NCBI GenBank assembly: GCA_016932075.1
Contig: JAFGDP010000081.1
Location: 1-35,603 of the forward strand
Direction of reading: 5' to 3'
Origin: Chitinispirillaceae bacterium
GTDB lineage: Bacteria > Fibrobacterota > Chitinivibrionia > Chitinivibrionales > Chitinispirillaceae
DNA: 35,603 nucleotides
The position numbers were made by a program, and so were the translations under genes. The notes beneath the pieces are model-generated. The model saw only the letters and a program-made list of their open reading frames with translations. It had not been told where the DNA came from and made no database searches. Position 1 is the first letter of the stretch. Every line of letters begins with the position of its first letter. Below, one piece after another: positions 1 to 8,255 of the stretch.

Positions 1-64
1 AATATTTTTGACAGGAAGATTATGGTGGGGCCGAGGCCGAACATGAAGATAAAAGTATCCTGTT

Positions 65-715
65 TCATCTTTCAGGAAGCCGCCAAAGCGCTTTCCATAC
101 GTTATATATTCCATAACGAATTTTCGCGACTTCATTAAAAAAGTACCTATCATGGTAGAGTCGTTCCATATGCGGGGTACCTATACATGTAAGGAAAAAA
201 TGGTTGAATCCGCGCAAATGGATCTGTTTGTAACACGTTTGTAATATTGTATTTAGTGCTGTATATCTTTTTCGGATTGTTATTTCAGTAGTATGATTTA
301 TTTCCGCCGCACGCAATCCTCCAATTTCGCATACGGGAAAAACATCTGGTGTGTCGGTAATGGTGAACAACTGTCCTGGTACCATGGTGACCGGTAGGTC
401 AGGGGAGGGGTTGGTAATTTCAAGTATTCGTCCGTATTCAATGGGAAGCTTTTCATCTGCATGCCGCTTGGCAATAATTCTTGCCGCAGCAAGGATTGAA
501 TAGCCGTCCGATGCAAAATGGACGACATAGGTTGACCGGGAGTGGTAAAGGCGGTCTATTTCCAATTCTTTGTCACGGTCGTGTAGAGTAGGAAATTCGT
601 GGTGGGGAAATCTGAAATCCTCAATCACCTTGAGTAATTCTCCGCTCATGTTCACCGGTTCAAAGATCTGCAGGTTTTCTTTCTTTTCGGCACACCCGCA
701 TTCCATGATTTTCAT
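65..715 (-). CDS. GNAT-fold N-acyl amino acid / acyl-homoserine-lactone synthase-like protein
   Basis: About 216 residues. The pattern resembles the FeeM/LuxI branch of GNAT acyltransferases: an N-terminal IDRLYHSRSTYV segment like the LYRLRY-type entry of that family, then ASDGYSILAAARII (acidic residue followed by the beta-strand that scores relatedness to AHL synthases), CEIGGLRAAEI (like E-x-GRLAV), and a late RGFNHFFL...MERLYHDRYFF block ending in a basic tail. Such enzymes load a fatty acyl group from acyl-ACP onto an amino acid or related amine; that reaction is inferred. The start at 715 is preferred over the longer ATG at 850 because AAGGTGG lies nine bases before it, while 850 has no ribosome site. 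The gene stands alone next to the SorC-like regulator at 1415, on the opposite strand. It could instead be a generic GNAT; fold fairly sure, substrate unknown. Confidence 0.55.
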   Translation of the reverse strand: MKIMECGCAEKKENLQIFEPVNMSGELLKVIEDFRFPHHEFPTLHDRDKELEIDRLYHSRSTYVVHFASDGYSILAAARIIAKRHADEKLPIEYGRILEITNPSPDLPVTMVPGQLFTITDTPDVFPVCEIGGLRAAEINHTTEITIRKRYTALNTILQTCYKQIHLRGFNHFFLTCIGTPHMERLYHDRYFFNEVAKIRYGIYNVWKALWRLPER

Positions 716-1312
716 ATAGTAGCCCCACCTTCCTTTATGTGGTTTGTTTTTGTTTAACACACTAATGATATCCCATGGTGAACGTTTCTTTCCTTTCGTG
801 TGATGCTGGTGTTCTATCTGTAAATAATTATATCCATAGGTAAATAGCATTTCAAGATATTTCTAAAAGGACAATGAAGGTGTTATCGCTATTTGTAGCG
901 TTTTAATACGGATCAAACCCAATATATTGTGTAAGTTAAGCATTCGTTAAATTGCTAATTTGATGAATTACCGATAAATGCGGCAATAATAAATTAACCG
1001 AATAAGTAAGCGTGGCTTTCAAGATTTTTTTCAATAAAACGGCCTGAAAAGGTGGTGTGTGCGCGCCATCGTTCTCGCAAGGATGGAGTATCGATTACCG
1101 GGAAGACTATCCCTTTGGCGCATTGTTTTCCGGTTTGCGTTTTCGCATCCGAGAGAAGTCAGGGAACGTTCGATTGGCATTTGAATCCGTAGAATCGGCA
1201 CTGGTTTGCCTGCTTACCTGGTGTCCCTTATCCGGGCCGATTCCGCGCGAACAATCGACACCGGACAACACTGTTCCCCTTTGGCGCTTACAATTGTCAT
1301 GCAAGGGCGTTG
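716..1312. other. Intergenic region without a convincing gene
   Basis: The first part (about 716-1050) is AT-rich and should hold the promoter of the minus-strand acyltransferase gene. The part from about 1050 to 1310 has clearly higher GC. It has an open frame with a GTG start at 1057 (91 residues, AAGGTGG three bases upstream) and a 65-residue frame on the other strand; neither protein resembles anything I know. It could be a decayed gene, a leader or a non-coding RNA. No terminator with a proper U-tract is visible. Confidence 0.4.
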
Positions 1313-1341
1313 TTGAAATAGCGCTGTTATAACGGTATAAT
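1313..1341 (+). promoter_or_regulatory. Sigma-70 type promoter of the SorC-like regulator
   Basis: TTGAAA at 1313-1318, a 17-base spacer, and a perfect TATAAT at 1336-1341. The expected transcript start is near 1348. The -10 box overlaps the first in-frame ATG (1340), so that ATG cannot serve as start codon for a transcript from this promoter; this moves the likely start to 1388 or 1415. Confidence 0.65.
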
Positions 1342-1414
1342 GAAGATGCCTTTTTACCTCGCCATTTTTTCGACTGTTGCTTGGATCATGAAAGACCTGT
1401 ACCAGAGCGGTTCA

Positions 1415-2854
1415 ATGACAGCCTCACCGAACGTAACCGGCCGTAAAAAGGCGCTGAAGAATGCTTTAGCGATTACTTTACGGCAGCTTCTTAAACGACG
1501 CGGATTGACGGTAAACGAACTGGCGATGCTGCTGAAAGAGCGCGGTTCCGATATCGATAAATTTGCGGTACGGGCCTGGCTTCGTTCGTCTGAACAGCGG
1601 CCCACCTTGCCGTCCGCGGTCAATCTGGTTTATCTCAGCGAGGTTCTTGAAGTGACGATTGAAGAGCTGATGGATCTTGTCCCGCCTGAAGGCGAATCGT
1701 TTTTCAGAAAGCTGCGCGAGCCTGAGAACCATCTTGAACGGGAAATCCTGCGCGTCATATCCTCAATACAGAGAGAGTACGCCTCGCCAGTTGCACAAGA
1801 GCCGCTTGTCATGGGTAATGAATATACCGGGGATGATGGATCTCTTGAAACTGATGCGGCTCGTTTAGACCGCCGTGCGTATTATTACTTACTGGCCAAT
1901 GACCTTGTGCGATTTAATCCTGACGCGGTTGCACGCGACAATGCTCTTGAAAAACGCCTTGCGGAATGCTGGATAAAAAAAGGGAACGGTTCCACGCTCG
2001 ACCAGTCGTGCATTTATATACTGCCGAACAAGGCTTCTGGCACCTCTCACGTTTTCAACGGCATAGCCGAGGTGGTTTTTTTCCGCTGTGTCGCGCAGTT
2101 TCTCATCGATCACGTGATCAGGAACGGCGCTACAATAGGGATTGCCGGCGGGAAAACGGTCGCCAGTATCATGAAATTGCTGCCGCGCAGTAAAAAGCTG
2201 CGCGGATGCATGTTTTTCCCGTTGCTGTGCCCGGGGCCGTTCTTCGCGGATGCGCCACTCAGCGGTTCTTCGGTCATTGCCGACCTTCTATTCAGGTACG
2301 GCGATCTTGGCGTGCGCATGCCTGACGACGTTGATGAGAGGGAAAATATTGACATGCGAATACAGGTCGCGGACGCGCTCCTGTTTTCGCTCGGCGGATC
2401 CGAACGGTCGTCGATTTTCAACCTGCTGCGTCGTATTCGAAAAACATCCGCCCCTGAAGAGCAGGAGCGACTAAAGAACGTTTGTGCGGGAGACATCCTG
2501 TTTCATGTCTACACGCGCAGCGGGAAAACACTGGAACAGGCGCGCGAGAGTCCCGAAGGAGTGGACGAGGCTGAGTATGCGCTTGCACGGGAGCTTATAC
2601 CTGAAGCCGTCTCCGGCGAACTGACCCAGACACAGGCAGACTATAAACAGTATGTCGCCGAGGCACGGTTCGATCTGGATTTGCTTGCGGCGCATGCGAA
2701 ACGCTCCGGACGTCGCACTGTTCTTGTGGTGGCAGGCACGGATAAATTAGATATTGTGAAGATATTTATAAACCGGATTTGCAGGCCGGAAATGCGGATT
2801 ACGCTTATTACGGAGCAGAGCCTAGCACGAGGGATAGAAAGCTATCTTGTATAG
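1415..2854 (+). CDS. Transcriptional regulator, XRE-like HTH joined to SorC/CggR-type effector domain
   Basis: About 479 residues from the ATG at 1415 (GAG seven bases upstream); 1388 is an alternative and 1340 lies inside the promoter. Residues ~21-87 form a helix-turn-helix (RQLLKRRGLTVNELAMLL, ending EVTIEELMDL) of the Cro/XRE style. From ~205 to the end the protein matches the SorC/DeoR sugar-binding fold: IGIAGGKT near 241-248, SSVIADLLFRYG, GDILFHVYTRSGK, and a closing VVAGTDK...RITLITEQSLARGI block. Known family members sense phosphorylated sugars and repress or activate sugar operons. Here the usual SorC-type N-terminal DNA-binding domain is replaced by an XRE-like one. No sugar operon lies beside it, so the effector and targets are unknown. 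Cytoplasmic. Confidence 0.7.
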   Translation: MTASPNVTGRKKALKNALAITLRQLLKRRGLTVNELAMLLKERGSDIDKFAVRAWLRSSEQRPTLPSAVNLVYLSEVLEVTIEELMDLVPPEGESFFRKLREPENHLEREILRVISSIQREYASPVAQEPLVMGNEYTGDDGSLETDAARLDRRAYYYLLANDLVRFNPDAVARDNALEKRLAECWIKKGNGSTLDQSCIYILPNKASGTSHVFNGIAEVVFFRCVAQFLIDHVIRNGATIGIAGGKTVASIMKLLPRSKKLRGCMFFPLLCPGPFFADAPLSGSSVIADLLFRYGDLGVRMPDDVDERENIDMRIQVADALLFSLGGSERSSIFNLLRRIRKTSAPEEQERLKNVCAGDILFHVYTRSGKTLEQARESPEGVDEAEYALARELIPEAVSGELTQTQADYKQYVAEARFDLDLLAAHAKRSGRRTVLVVAGTDKLDIVKIFINRICRPEMRITLITEQSLARGIESYLV

Positions 2855-2921
2855 GGTTTTTTGACGGGTTCCGCGAAGGTGAAAGCCGGATCCTGAAAAA
2901 AACGGCATCCCGATAAAAAAG

Positions 2922-2950
2922 GTGAAATTTCTTTATCCCAAGTGTATATT
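2922..2950 (+). promoter_or_regulatory. Candidate sigma-70 promoter of the hybrid kinase gene
   Basis: GTGAAA at 2922-2927, 17 bases, TATATT at 2945-2950. The expected transcript start near 2957 gives a leader of about 45 bases to the ATG at 3002 and excludes the GTG at 2942 as start codon. Confidence 0.4.
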
Positions 2951-3001
2951 TATTTATTGTTTGCTTTTAACGATCACCCCATCGTTGCAAGGCACATCAT
3001 T

Positions 3002-4747
3002 ATGGATGTTTCAGCGGCTCAGGTCCGGTTTGCAGCTATTTGGCGCCTTTTATTGGATCTCGAGAAGGCATTTCAGAAACTGCCTCCAGTTACCAGTGTT
3101 TTCCACGAACAAGATCCCGATCCACGTACCCTCCTGAAAACCCTTACCGAGGAATTGCGGCAGCTTTCCGGAACTCTTTCCGACGTGTCATTTTCGAAAA
3201 AAGGCAACATAGGATCGCTATCGGATAACGACGAAGTTCTCGGCATCACGCTCCGCAGCATCGCCGACGCGGTCATTACCGTTGATCCTGAGGGACGAAT
3301 ACTCCTCATGAACAAGGCTGCCGAGCTTCTCACCGGATATACCCTGCGCGAGGCGGAAGGAAAGCCGCTTGTTCAGATCCTGGTGTTGTTCGATGAGGTG
3401 GACCACGCTACCCCTCTTGTAAACTACTGTGAACGCACGGTCACCGGGGATGATCCCGAAGGGGAGCGGCGCGCGTTGCTCCGATCACGTGACAACCGTG
3501 AGCGCATGGTATCCCTGAAGGGAATGCCGGTGAGCGAAAAAGGCCAGAATTTGGGCACGGTGCTGGTCCTGCGAGACATTTCGAAAAGCTACTTTCTGGA
3601 GGAAGAGGTCCTTAAAATCCGGAAACTCGAGTCGGTCGGCGTGCTGGCGGGCGGCATAGCCCACGATTTTAACAATCTGCTTACCGGCATAACAACAAAC
3701 CTGTTCATGGCCCGCATGAGCGCCGTGGGAAATAATGAAGCCTGCTCCCTTATCAGCGAGGCTGAAAAGGCGGCTTTCAAGGCGACGACGCTGACCAAGC
3801 AACTGCTTTCATTCGCACGCGGAGGCCCTTCAATAAAGGAGCTCGCGTCTATCAAACAACTGATTCAGGACACCGTCGGATTCTGCCTGAGCGGATCGAA
3901 TGTCGATTACCGTCTTGACCTTCCTGATGATTTGAGTATGGTAGAGATAGACAAAGGGCAGATTGACCAGGTGTTGAACAATCTCATCATGAACGCGGCG
4001 CAGGCCATGCCGCAGGGCGGGACCGTGACGATCAGCGCCCGCAACATAGAAATGAACGAAAAAAAATCCTCCCAGGCGCTGCCATTCAAGTCGGGGAAGT
4101 ACGTACGGGTAGCGATAAAAGACGAGGGCGTCGGTATTCCGCACGAGCACCTAGAGCGGATTTTCGATCCCTATTTCACCACAAGGGATGAGGGGTCGGG
4201 GCTCGGACTCAGCACCGCCTATTCTGTTATCAAGCGGCATGGCGGCCATATTTATGTCGAGTCCTCCCGGGGCAACGGTTCAACCTTCATTTTTTTCCTG
4301 CCGGTACCGGAAGAGCGAGATACGAAAGAAAAAAAAACCGACACGTTCATGTTTAAGGGAATAGGCAAAGTGCTGATCATGGATGACGATATGATCGTAC
4401 GTACGGTCGTGGAAACGCTGCTTAAAAAGGCGGGATACAGCCCGGTATGCGCGTCAAACGGCGAGCAAGCGCTTTCTATTTACAATGAAGCATTGTCTGC
4501 CGGTGATCCGTTCATGGTGACCATCATGGACCTTACCATCCCCGGCGGCATGGGCGGAAAAGAAACGGTCAAACGCCTGCGGGAGATCGATAACAACGCC
4601 AGGGTAATCGTGTTTAGCGGTTACTCAAATGATCCCATATTTTCCAACTACCGGGAATTCGGTTTTGACGGTGTGCTCTCAAAACCATTCAGCATCGAAG
4701 AGTTCATGAAAACCATTTTAACAGTGTTGGGAAAAAAGCAGGGATAA
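3002..4747 (+). CDS. Hybrid sensor histidine kinase with PAS and C-terminal receiver domain
   Basis: 581 residues, no transmembrane segment, so a soluble cytoplasmic kinase. Order of parts: a helical N-terminus (1-80), a PAS domain (~81-200, with ADAVITVDPEGRI and MNKAAELLTGY), a HisKA helix with the phospho-acceptor His221 in GGIAHDFNN, and a HATPase domain with an N-box (LNNLIMNAAQ, ~325-334), DEGVGIP and GSGLGLS. A receiver domain follows (~455-575) with acidic DDD at 461-463, phospho-acceptor Asp510 in MDLTIPGG and Lys561. The GIAHDFNNLL form of the His box is that of NtrB-like kinases. The start at 3002 (AAGG upstream) is preferred to a GTG at 2942. No partner regulator is adjacent, so the output probably passes through the receiver to a distant phosphotransfer protein or effector. 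Signal unknown. Confidence 0.9.
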   Translation: MDVSAAQVRFAAIWRLLLDLEKAFQKLPPVTSVFHEQDPDPRTLLKTLTEELRQLSGTLSDVSFSKKGNIGSLSDNDEVLGITLRSIADAVITVDPEGRILLMNKAAELLTGYTLREAEGKPLVQILVLFDEVDHATPLVNYCERTVTGDDPEGERRALLRSRDNRERMVSLKGMPVSEKGQNLGTVLVLRDISKSYFLEEEVLKIRKLESVGVLAGGIAHDFNNLLTGITTNLFMARMSAVGNNEACSLISEAEKAAFKATTLTKQLLSFARGGPSIKELASIKQLIQDTVGFCLSGSNVDYRLDLPDDLSMVEIDKGQIDQVLNNLIMNAAQAMPQGGTVTISARNIEMNEKKSSQALPFKSGKYVRVAIKDEGVGIPHEHLERIFDPYFTTRDEGSGLGLSTAYSVIKRHGGHIYVESSRGNGSTFIFFLPVPEERDTKEKKTDTFMFKGIGKVLIMDDDMIVRTVVETLLKKAGYSPVCASNGEQALSIYNEALSAGDPFMVTIMDLTIPGGMGGKETVKRLREIDNNARVIVFSGYSNDPIFSNYREFGFDGVLSKPFSIEEFMKTILTVLGKKQG

Positions 4748-4776
4748 GATACCCACCGCCGCTTCCGTATGCCTTC

Positions 4777-5649
4777 TCATGAGCGCACCTGCGGCACGGT
4801 ATAAGAGCGCCTGAACCTCCAGACGGGCGCGCCTTTTGCAAAATGGCTCATGATGACAGCAAGCGATTGCGAAAGGGAAAACGGCGATGTCGGATTAATA
4901 CGTTCGAGTACGCTCCATGGCGTGTCAAAACGGTATATGCCGTGTACCGGATACAAATGACCCGATGCGCGCGAATGGCCCCGGTAAATCGTGGCACGCT
5001 CATACCCGGACTCCCGTGCGATATTCCAGATCAGCGTATTCCACGAGCCGAAAGGAAACGAGAGGGCGGTGACGGGTGCGCCGGTTATGTCTTCGAGCGT
5101 TTTTTTCGAATCGCTGAGTTCTTGTTTGATACCGGCGGTGTCGAGATAGGTAAGATCGGCATGGGTCGCAGTATGGCTTCCGATTTCATGGCCGAGTTGT
5201 TTGATAGACCGGAGTTCTTCTGGATGAAGATGTGGAAACGGGGGGAGTACGTCCCACGTCGACAGTTTTCCCAAATAGTCCGATACGGGGAACAGGGTCG
5301 CTTTCCATCCTAACTCTTCAAGAAGCGGCAGCGCGCAGGTGAGAAAACTGCGGCATCCGTCATCAAACGTCAGGAGAAACGGTATGCTTTTGGACGGTCC
5401 AGCACGACCATGGGATTCACCGGCATCGGCAAGGGTAACGGAGCGATACCCTTTTTCATGCAGCGTTCTTATCATTCGTTCAAAGCTACGACGGGACACC
5501 GAAGATAGCGATAAAGGGCTAGTAATCCCTATGGAATGGAAAAGGAGGCCGCGGGGCTGCCGGCGTGTGGTACGGCCGGCGAAAACAAGTGCTACGGTAC
5601 CCGCCACAAACGGCGTGACAATTAGTTTGAGCAACAAACCGGAGAACAT
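4777..5649 (-). CDS. Membrane-anchored NodB-type polysaccharide deacetylase
   Basis: 290 residues. Residues ~5-24 are hydrophobic and form a signal peptide or N-terminal anchor, placing the enzyme outside the inner membrane. The NodB homology domain follows: LLTFDDG (94-98, with the catalytic and metal-binding aspartates), GHEIGSHTATHADL with metal-ligand His159 and His163, and LSFPFGSW near 197-203. Family enzymes remove acetyl groups from N-acetylglucosamine-containing glycans, xylan or peptidoglycan; the actual polymer cannot be read from sequence. It is transcribed convergently to the kinase gene, only 29 bases apart, with no terminator visible between them. No clear ribosome site precedes the ATG. 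Confidence 0.85.
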   Translation of the reverse strand: MFSGLLLKLIVTPFVAGTVALVFAGRTTRRQPRGLLFHSIGITSPLSLSSVSRRSFERMIRTLHEKGYRSVTLADAGESHGRAGPSKSIPFLLTFDDGCRSFLTCALPLLEELGWKATLFPVSDYLGKLSTWDVLPPFPHLHPEELRSIKQLGHEIGSHTATHADLTYLDTAGIKQELSDSKKTLEDITGAPVTALSFPFGSWNTLIWNIARESGYERATIYRGHSRASGHLYPVHGIYRFDTPWSVLERINPTSPFSLSQSLAVIMSHFAKGAPVWRFRRSYTVPQVRS

Positions 5650-5758
5650 GGAGGATGCTGTTTCTATAAGGAGGTATCAGGTATAATTTATATTTGAATA
5701 CACGGATCAACAAGACAAAATTCCATTAAGCATCGGTATTTTTTAGCGGCGGGCTGCT

Positions 5759-6040
5759 ATGGCGCGCGATAATCGAACAATCTCCTGTCCTCATTGCGGC
5801 GAATCGATAAAACGGGACGCCGCCGCATGCCCCTATTGCGGGTCTGACGAGAAGACCGGCTGGTCAACAGATACCTACCTGGATGGAGTTGATCTGCCGG
5901 ATGACATTGACTATGAAGATCTGCGGGCGCGGGAGTTCAATGGATCATCAGGCAGAAAGCCGCAGCAAAGCTGGATGGTTATTACGGCAATTATCGTGCT
6001 TGCCGCATTTGTCGCCGGCATCTTAATCCTTATGCGATGA
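5759..6040 (+). CDS. Small zinc-ribbon protein with C-terminal membrane anchor
   Basis: 93 residues. The N-terminus carries two CPxCG knuckles (CPHCG at 10-14 and CPYCG at 25-29), a classic four-cysteine zinc ribbon. The middle is acidic (DLPDDIDYED). A single hydrophobic segment runs from about residue 73 to 92 and ends in LMR, so the protein is tail-anchored with the ribbon in the cytoplasm. Function unknown; such proteins often serve as adaptors or regulators. A perfect TATAAT at 5682-5687 lies upstream but has no good -35 box. Its 3' end is followed by a nested inverted repeat. Confidence 0.65.
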   Translation: MARDNRTISCPHCGESIKRDAAACPYCGSDEKTGWSTDTYLDGVDLPDDIDYEDLRAREFNGSSGRKPQQSWMVITAIIVLAAFVAGILILMR

Positions 6041-6043
6041 CAC

Positions 6044-6087
6044 CTGCCAGATTTCGGTGATCATTCATCACAAGAGTCCTCTGGCAG
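6044..6087. repeat. Nested inverted repeat between convergent genes
   Basis: Outer arms CTGCCAGA (6044-6051) and TCTGGCAG (6080-6087) are exact 8-bp complements. Inside them GTGAT (6057-6061) and ATCAC (6067-6071) form a second stem. It lies just after the stop of the zinc-ribbon gene and before the end of mglB. There is no U-tract after it on either strand, so it is not a standard intrinsic terminator. Confidence 0.55.
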
Positions 6088-6143
6088 TAAAAAATGGAGT
6101 AACGATATGTCGCCTGATGCGGCGTGAAGGGTGAAAAGGCAAA

Positions 6144-6833
6144 TCAACCTTTTTTTGGCGGATTCTGTCGCCGTTTGTTCTGCAGATACAGCATTGCATC
6201 GTCCTGCGACGGATCTGTTCCATACTGTTCTGGCGGTGCAGCGGGATATCCCTGCATCTGAGGGGCCGTCTGCTGCTGCATCATCTCCGGATTTTGCGGG
6301 TATCCGTAAGGCTGCTGGCCATAATCTGGTTTCTGTTGATACGGAGCGGTGCCGGTCTGGCCCGGATCCGTCGGAATATATTGGAACGAGCCGCCACCCA
6401 TGTCCAGATCAAGGTCGATCTGATCTTCGTCCTTATCGTACACTGCATGAAGCGCCTCTTTCAGCTGCCGCTCAAACTGCCTGATAAACACCTTGACTCT
6501 GTCGATATTGGTCTGATCATCGAATACCACCGAAAGGAACGTGTTGTCGTCGATTGCGTCGATATAGACGTTTTTATCCTTGCCCTGGTGGTACATGGTG
6601 GAAAATTCAGTTTCGCCTACGAGATTCGCGATCGCGAGCGTGGATGCGGTATTTCCGGCGACCAAGGCGGCAAGCGACACGATATCAACCTGTTCAAGGC
6701 TGCCCTGGTGGGTTAACACCCTGCCGTCACGGTTGATGCAGACGGCAAGAAGCAGTTTCGCTTTTACGACAAGAGGTCCGAGAACCATGTTAAGGCGTTC
6801 GATATCCTCGGGAAAAAGGATCATGTCTTTCAT
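6144..6833 (-). CDS. mglB: MglB-like Roadblock/LC7 protein, GTPase-activating partner of MglA
   Basis: 229 residues. Residues ~1-125 have the Roadblock/LC7 pattern (AVCINRDGRVL, SLAALVAGNTASTLAIA, DNTFLSVVFDD). In characterised systems MglB is a homodimer that stimulates GTP hydrolysis by MglA and marks one cell pole. After an acidic linker (DEDQIDLDLD) comes a tail of ~80 residues rich in Gln, Pro, Tyr and Gly (~150-229), ending QNPPKKG; typical MglB proteins (~160 residues) have at most a short tail. The ATG shares one base with the mglA stop (TAATG), so translation is coupled and the two form one operon. The tail echoes the one on MglA, which may mean both bind the same partner or each other. 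Confidence 0.8.
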   Translation of the reverse strand: MKDMILFPEDIERLNMVLGPLVVKAKLLLAVCINRDGRVLTHQGSLEQVDIVSLAALVAGNTASTLAIANLVGETEFSTMYHQGKDKNVYIDAIDDNTFLSVVFDDQTNIDRVKVFIRQFERQLKEALHAVYDKDEDQIDLDLDMGGGSFQYIPTDPGQTGTAPYQQKPDYGQQPYGYPQNPEMMQQQTAPQMQGYPAAPPEQYGTDPSQDDAMLYLQNKRRQNPPKKG

Positions 6834-8197
6834 TATTCTTCGTCTCGATTGAAAAACTTGGAAAAGAAACGCTTTTGCTGTTTACCTGCTTGCGGATTCA
6901 ACTTTTTTTGCATTCTGATGTCGGTATCTTCCACAGGAAGGGTGTTGCGTGCGAAAGGGGCCTTCGGCAGTGTGGCCTCTGAAGAATCAACATGATAGAC
7001 ATTGTAATCCCGTTCGTCGATTTGTGTTCGCGCCGGACGGTTTTTCTGCGGATACGAAACTGCATGTGCATTGCCACGCGGTTGCAGATCGGGCGGCTGA
7101 GGAGGAGTTTCCTGACTAGGCGCCGCATCCTGGGATGGGATTGCCAGTGGGGACCGGGGAGGTTCCATCGTCACGGCATCCTGCTGAGATGCCGGTGCTG
7201 CAAAACCTTGCGGAGATCTGGGCGGTGGAGGAGGAGCGGCAGGTCGAGGAGGCGACTGCTGCGGGGAAACGGGCTCAAAATTGACAAAACCAAATTGCGA
7301 TTGGCCTTCTCCTGCAGGTTGCTGTGGTGGGGGAGATGGCTGCCGTTGCGGGCCGGGACGAATTTCCTGTCCGGGAGAGGGCGGAAAGGGAGCAGGCGGA
7401 GTTTGGACCGGTTGCCGTGGCGCCTGCTGCGGCGGATACTGATACTGGGATTGCTGTGGTGGATACTGGTATTGCTGCTGTTGCTGCGGCTGATACTGAT
7501 AGTGCTGCCGTTGCTGCGGTTGCGGTGCCTGCGGCGGATACGGATACTGTTGTTGGGCCGGAGTCCGCTGCGGCGCAGGTCGTTGACCTGCCGCACTGCG
7601 TGAAAGCCTGGAGTATTTCCGGTTCAAGTTGTCGACGACGATTTTTCCGATTAGCTTCAAGGTATCGAACACGCCAATGCCCTTGTTCGCAACCGATTCG
7701 GTCCACGGCAGCTGGTACTTGTTGATCTGACGGTCAATTTCCTCGATGGGGATTGCTCCGGGGACATCACGCTTGTTGTATTGCATGACGATAGGTATTT
7801 CTTCCCTTTTGTAATGATATTCGGCGAGGTTGTCTTCAAGGTTTTGGAAGCTTTCTATGTTTTCAGCTGTTTTATCCGGTCCCGAGTCCGCCACGAATAC
7901 GACACCGTCGACGCCCCTGAGAACGAGTTTGCGTGTCGCATTGTAGTATACCTGGCCGGGTACGGTATACAGCTGGAATTTCGTGGAGAATCCCTTTATG
8001 GTACCGAGGTCCAGCGGAAGGAAATCGAAAAACAACGTCCTGTCCTGTTCCGTGGCGAGGGAAACCATGTCGCTTTTATGGTCAGGCGGTATCTTGCGGT
8101 GGATCACCTGCAGATTGGTTGTTTTACCGCTCAATCCGGGACCATAGTATACGATCTTGACACTTATTTCCCGTGCGCCATAATTAATTGATGCCAT
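6833..8197 (-). CDS. mglA: MglA-like small Ras-family GTPase with long Pro/Gln-rich tail
   Basis: 454 residues, more than twice the usual ~195. The GTPase domain (1-197) is canonical: P-loop GPGLSGKT (19-26), Arg53 in EQDRTLFF and Gln82 in TVPGQ (the two residues used in MglA GTP hydrolysis in Myxococcus and Thermus), and NKRD (141-144) for guanine recognition. Residues ~205-390 are low-complexity Pro/Gln/Tyr, including two copies of YQYPPQQ (243-249, 252-258). The last ~25 residues are basic and aromatic (KK...KRFFSKFFNR), as in membrane-binding ends. MglA sets front-rear polarity for gliding, twitching or flagellar systems. AAGGAT lies seven bases before the ATG. The upstream gap holds a candidate promoter and dyad. 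Confidence 0.85.
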   Translation of the reverse strand: MASINYGAREISVKIVYYGPGLSGKTTNLQVIHRKIPPDHKSDMVSLATEQDRTLFFDFLPLDLGTIKGFSTKFQLYTVPGQVYYNATRKLVLRGVDGVVFVADSGPDKTAENIESFQNLEDNLAEYHYKREEIPIVMQYNKRDVPGAIPIEEIDRQINKYQLPWTESVANKGIGVFDTLKLIGKIVVDNLNRKYSRLSRSAAGQRPAPQRTPAQQQYPYPPQAPQPQQRQHYQYQPQQQQQYQYPPQQSQYQYPPQQAPRQPVQTPPAPFPPSPGQEIRPGPQRQPSPPPQQPAGEGQSQFGFVNFEPVSPQQSPPRPAAPPPPPRSPQGFAAPASQQDAVTMEPPRSPLAIPSQDAAPSQETPPQPPDLQPRGNAHAVSYPQKNRPARTQIDERDYNVYHVDSSEATLPKAPFARNTLPVEDTDIRMQKKLNPQAGKQQKRFFSKFFNRDEE

Positions 8198-8255
8198 GAA
8201 ATTATCCTTCTGTTATTGAAACCTGCTGGTGAAACATCTGGTTGCTGCAACATTC

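Noticed and set aside
887..904. Hairpin CGCTA-TTTG-TAGCG followed by TTTT
   Set aside because: Only five pairs and a four-base T-run, and no plus-strand gene lies upstream for it to terminate.
1057..1332. 91-residue open frame with a GTG start and AAGGTGG upstream
   Set aside because: Spacing is too short, the protein resembles nothing, and its end runs into the promoter at 1313-1341.
5682..5687. Perfect TATAAT before the zinc-ribbon gene
   Set aside because: The base at -35 distance (TGTTTC) does not match, and no extended -10 is present, so it is not listed as a promoter.
6992..7603. 203-residue Arg/Leu-rich open frame on the plus strand
   Set aside because: It lies opposite the Pro/Gln-rich tail of mglA and is its complement shadow (CAG/CCG repeats read as CTG/CGG).
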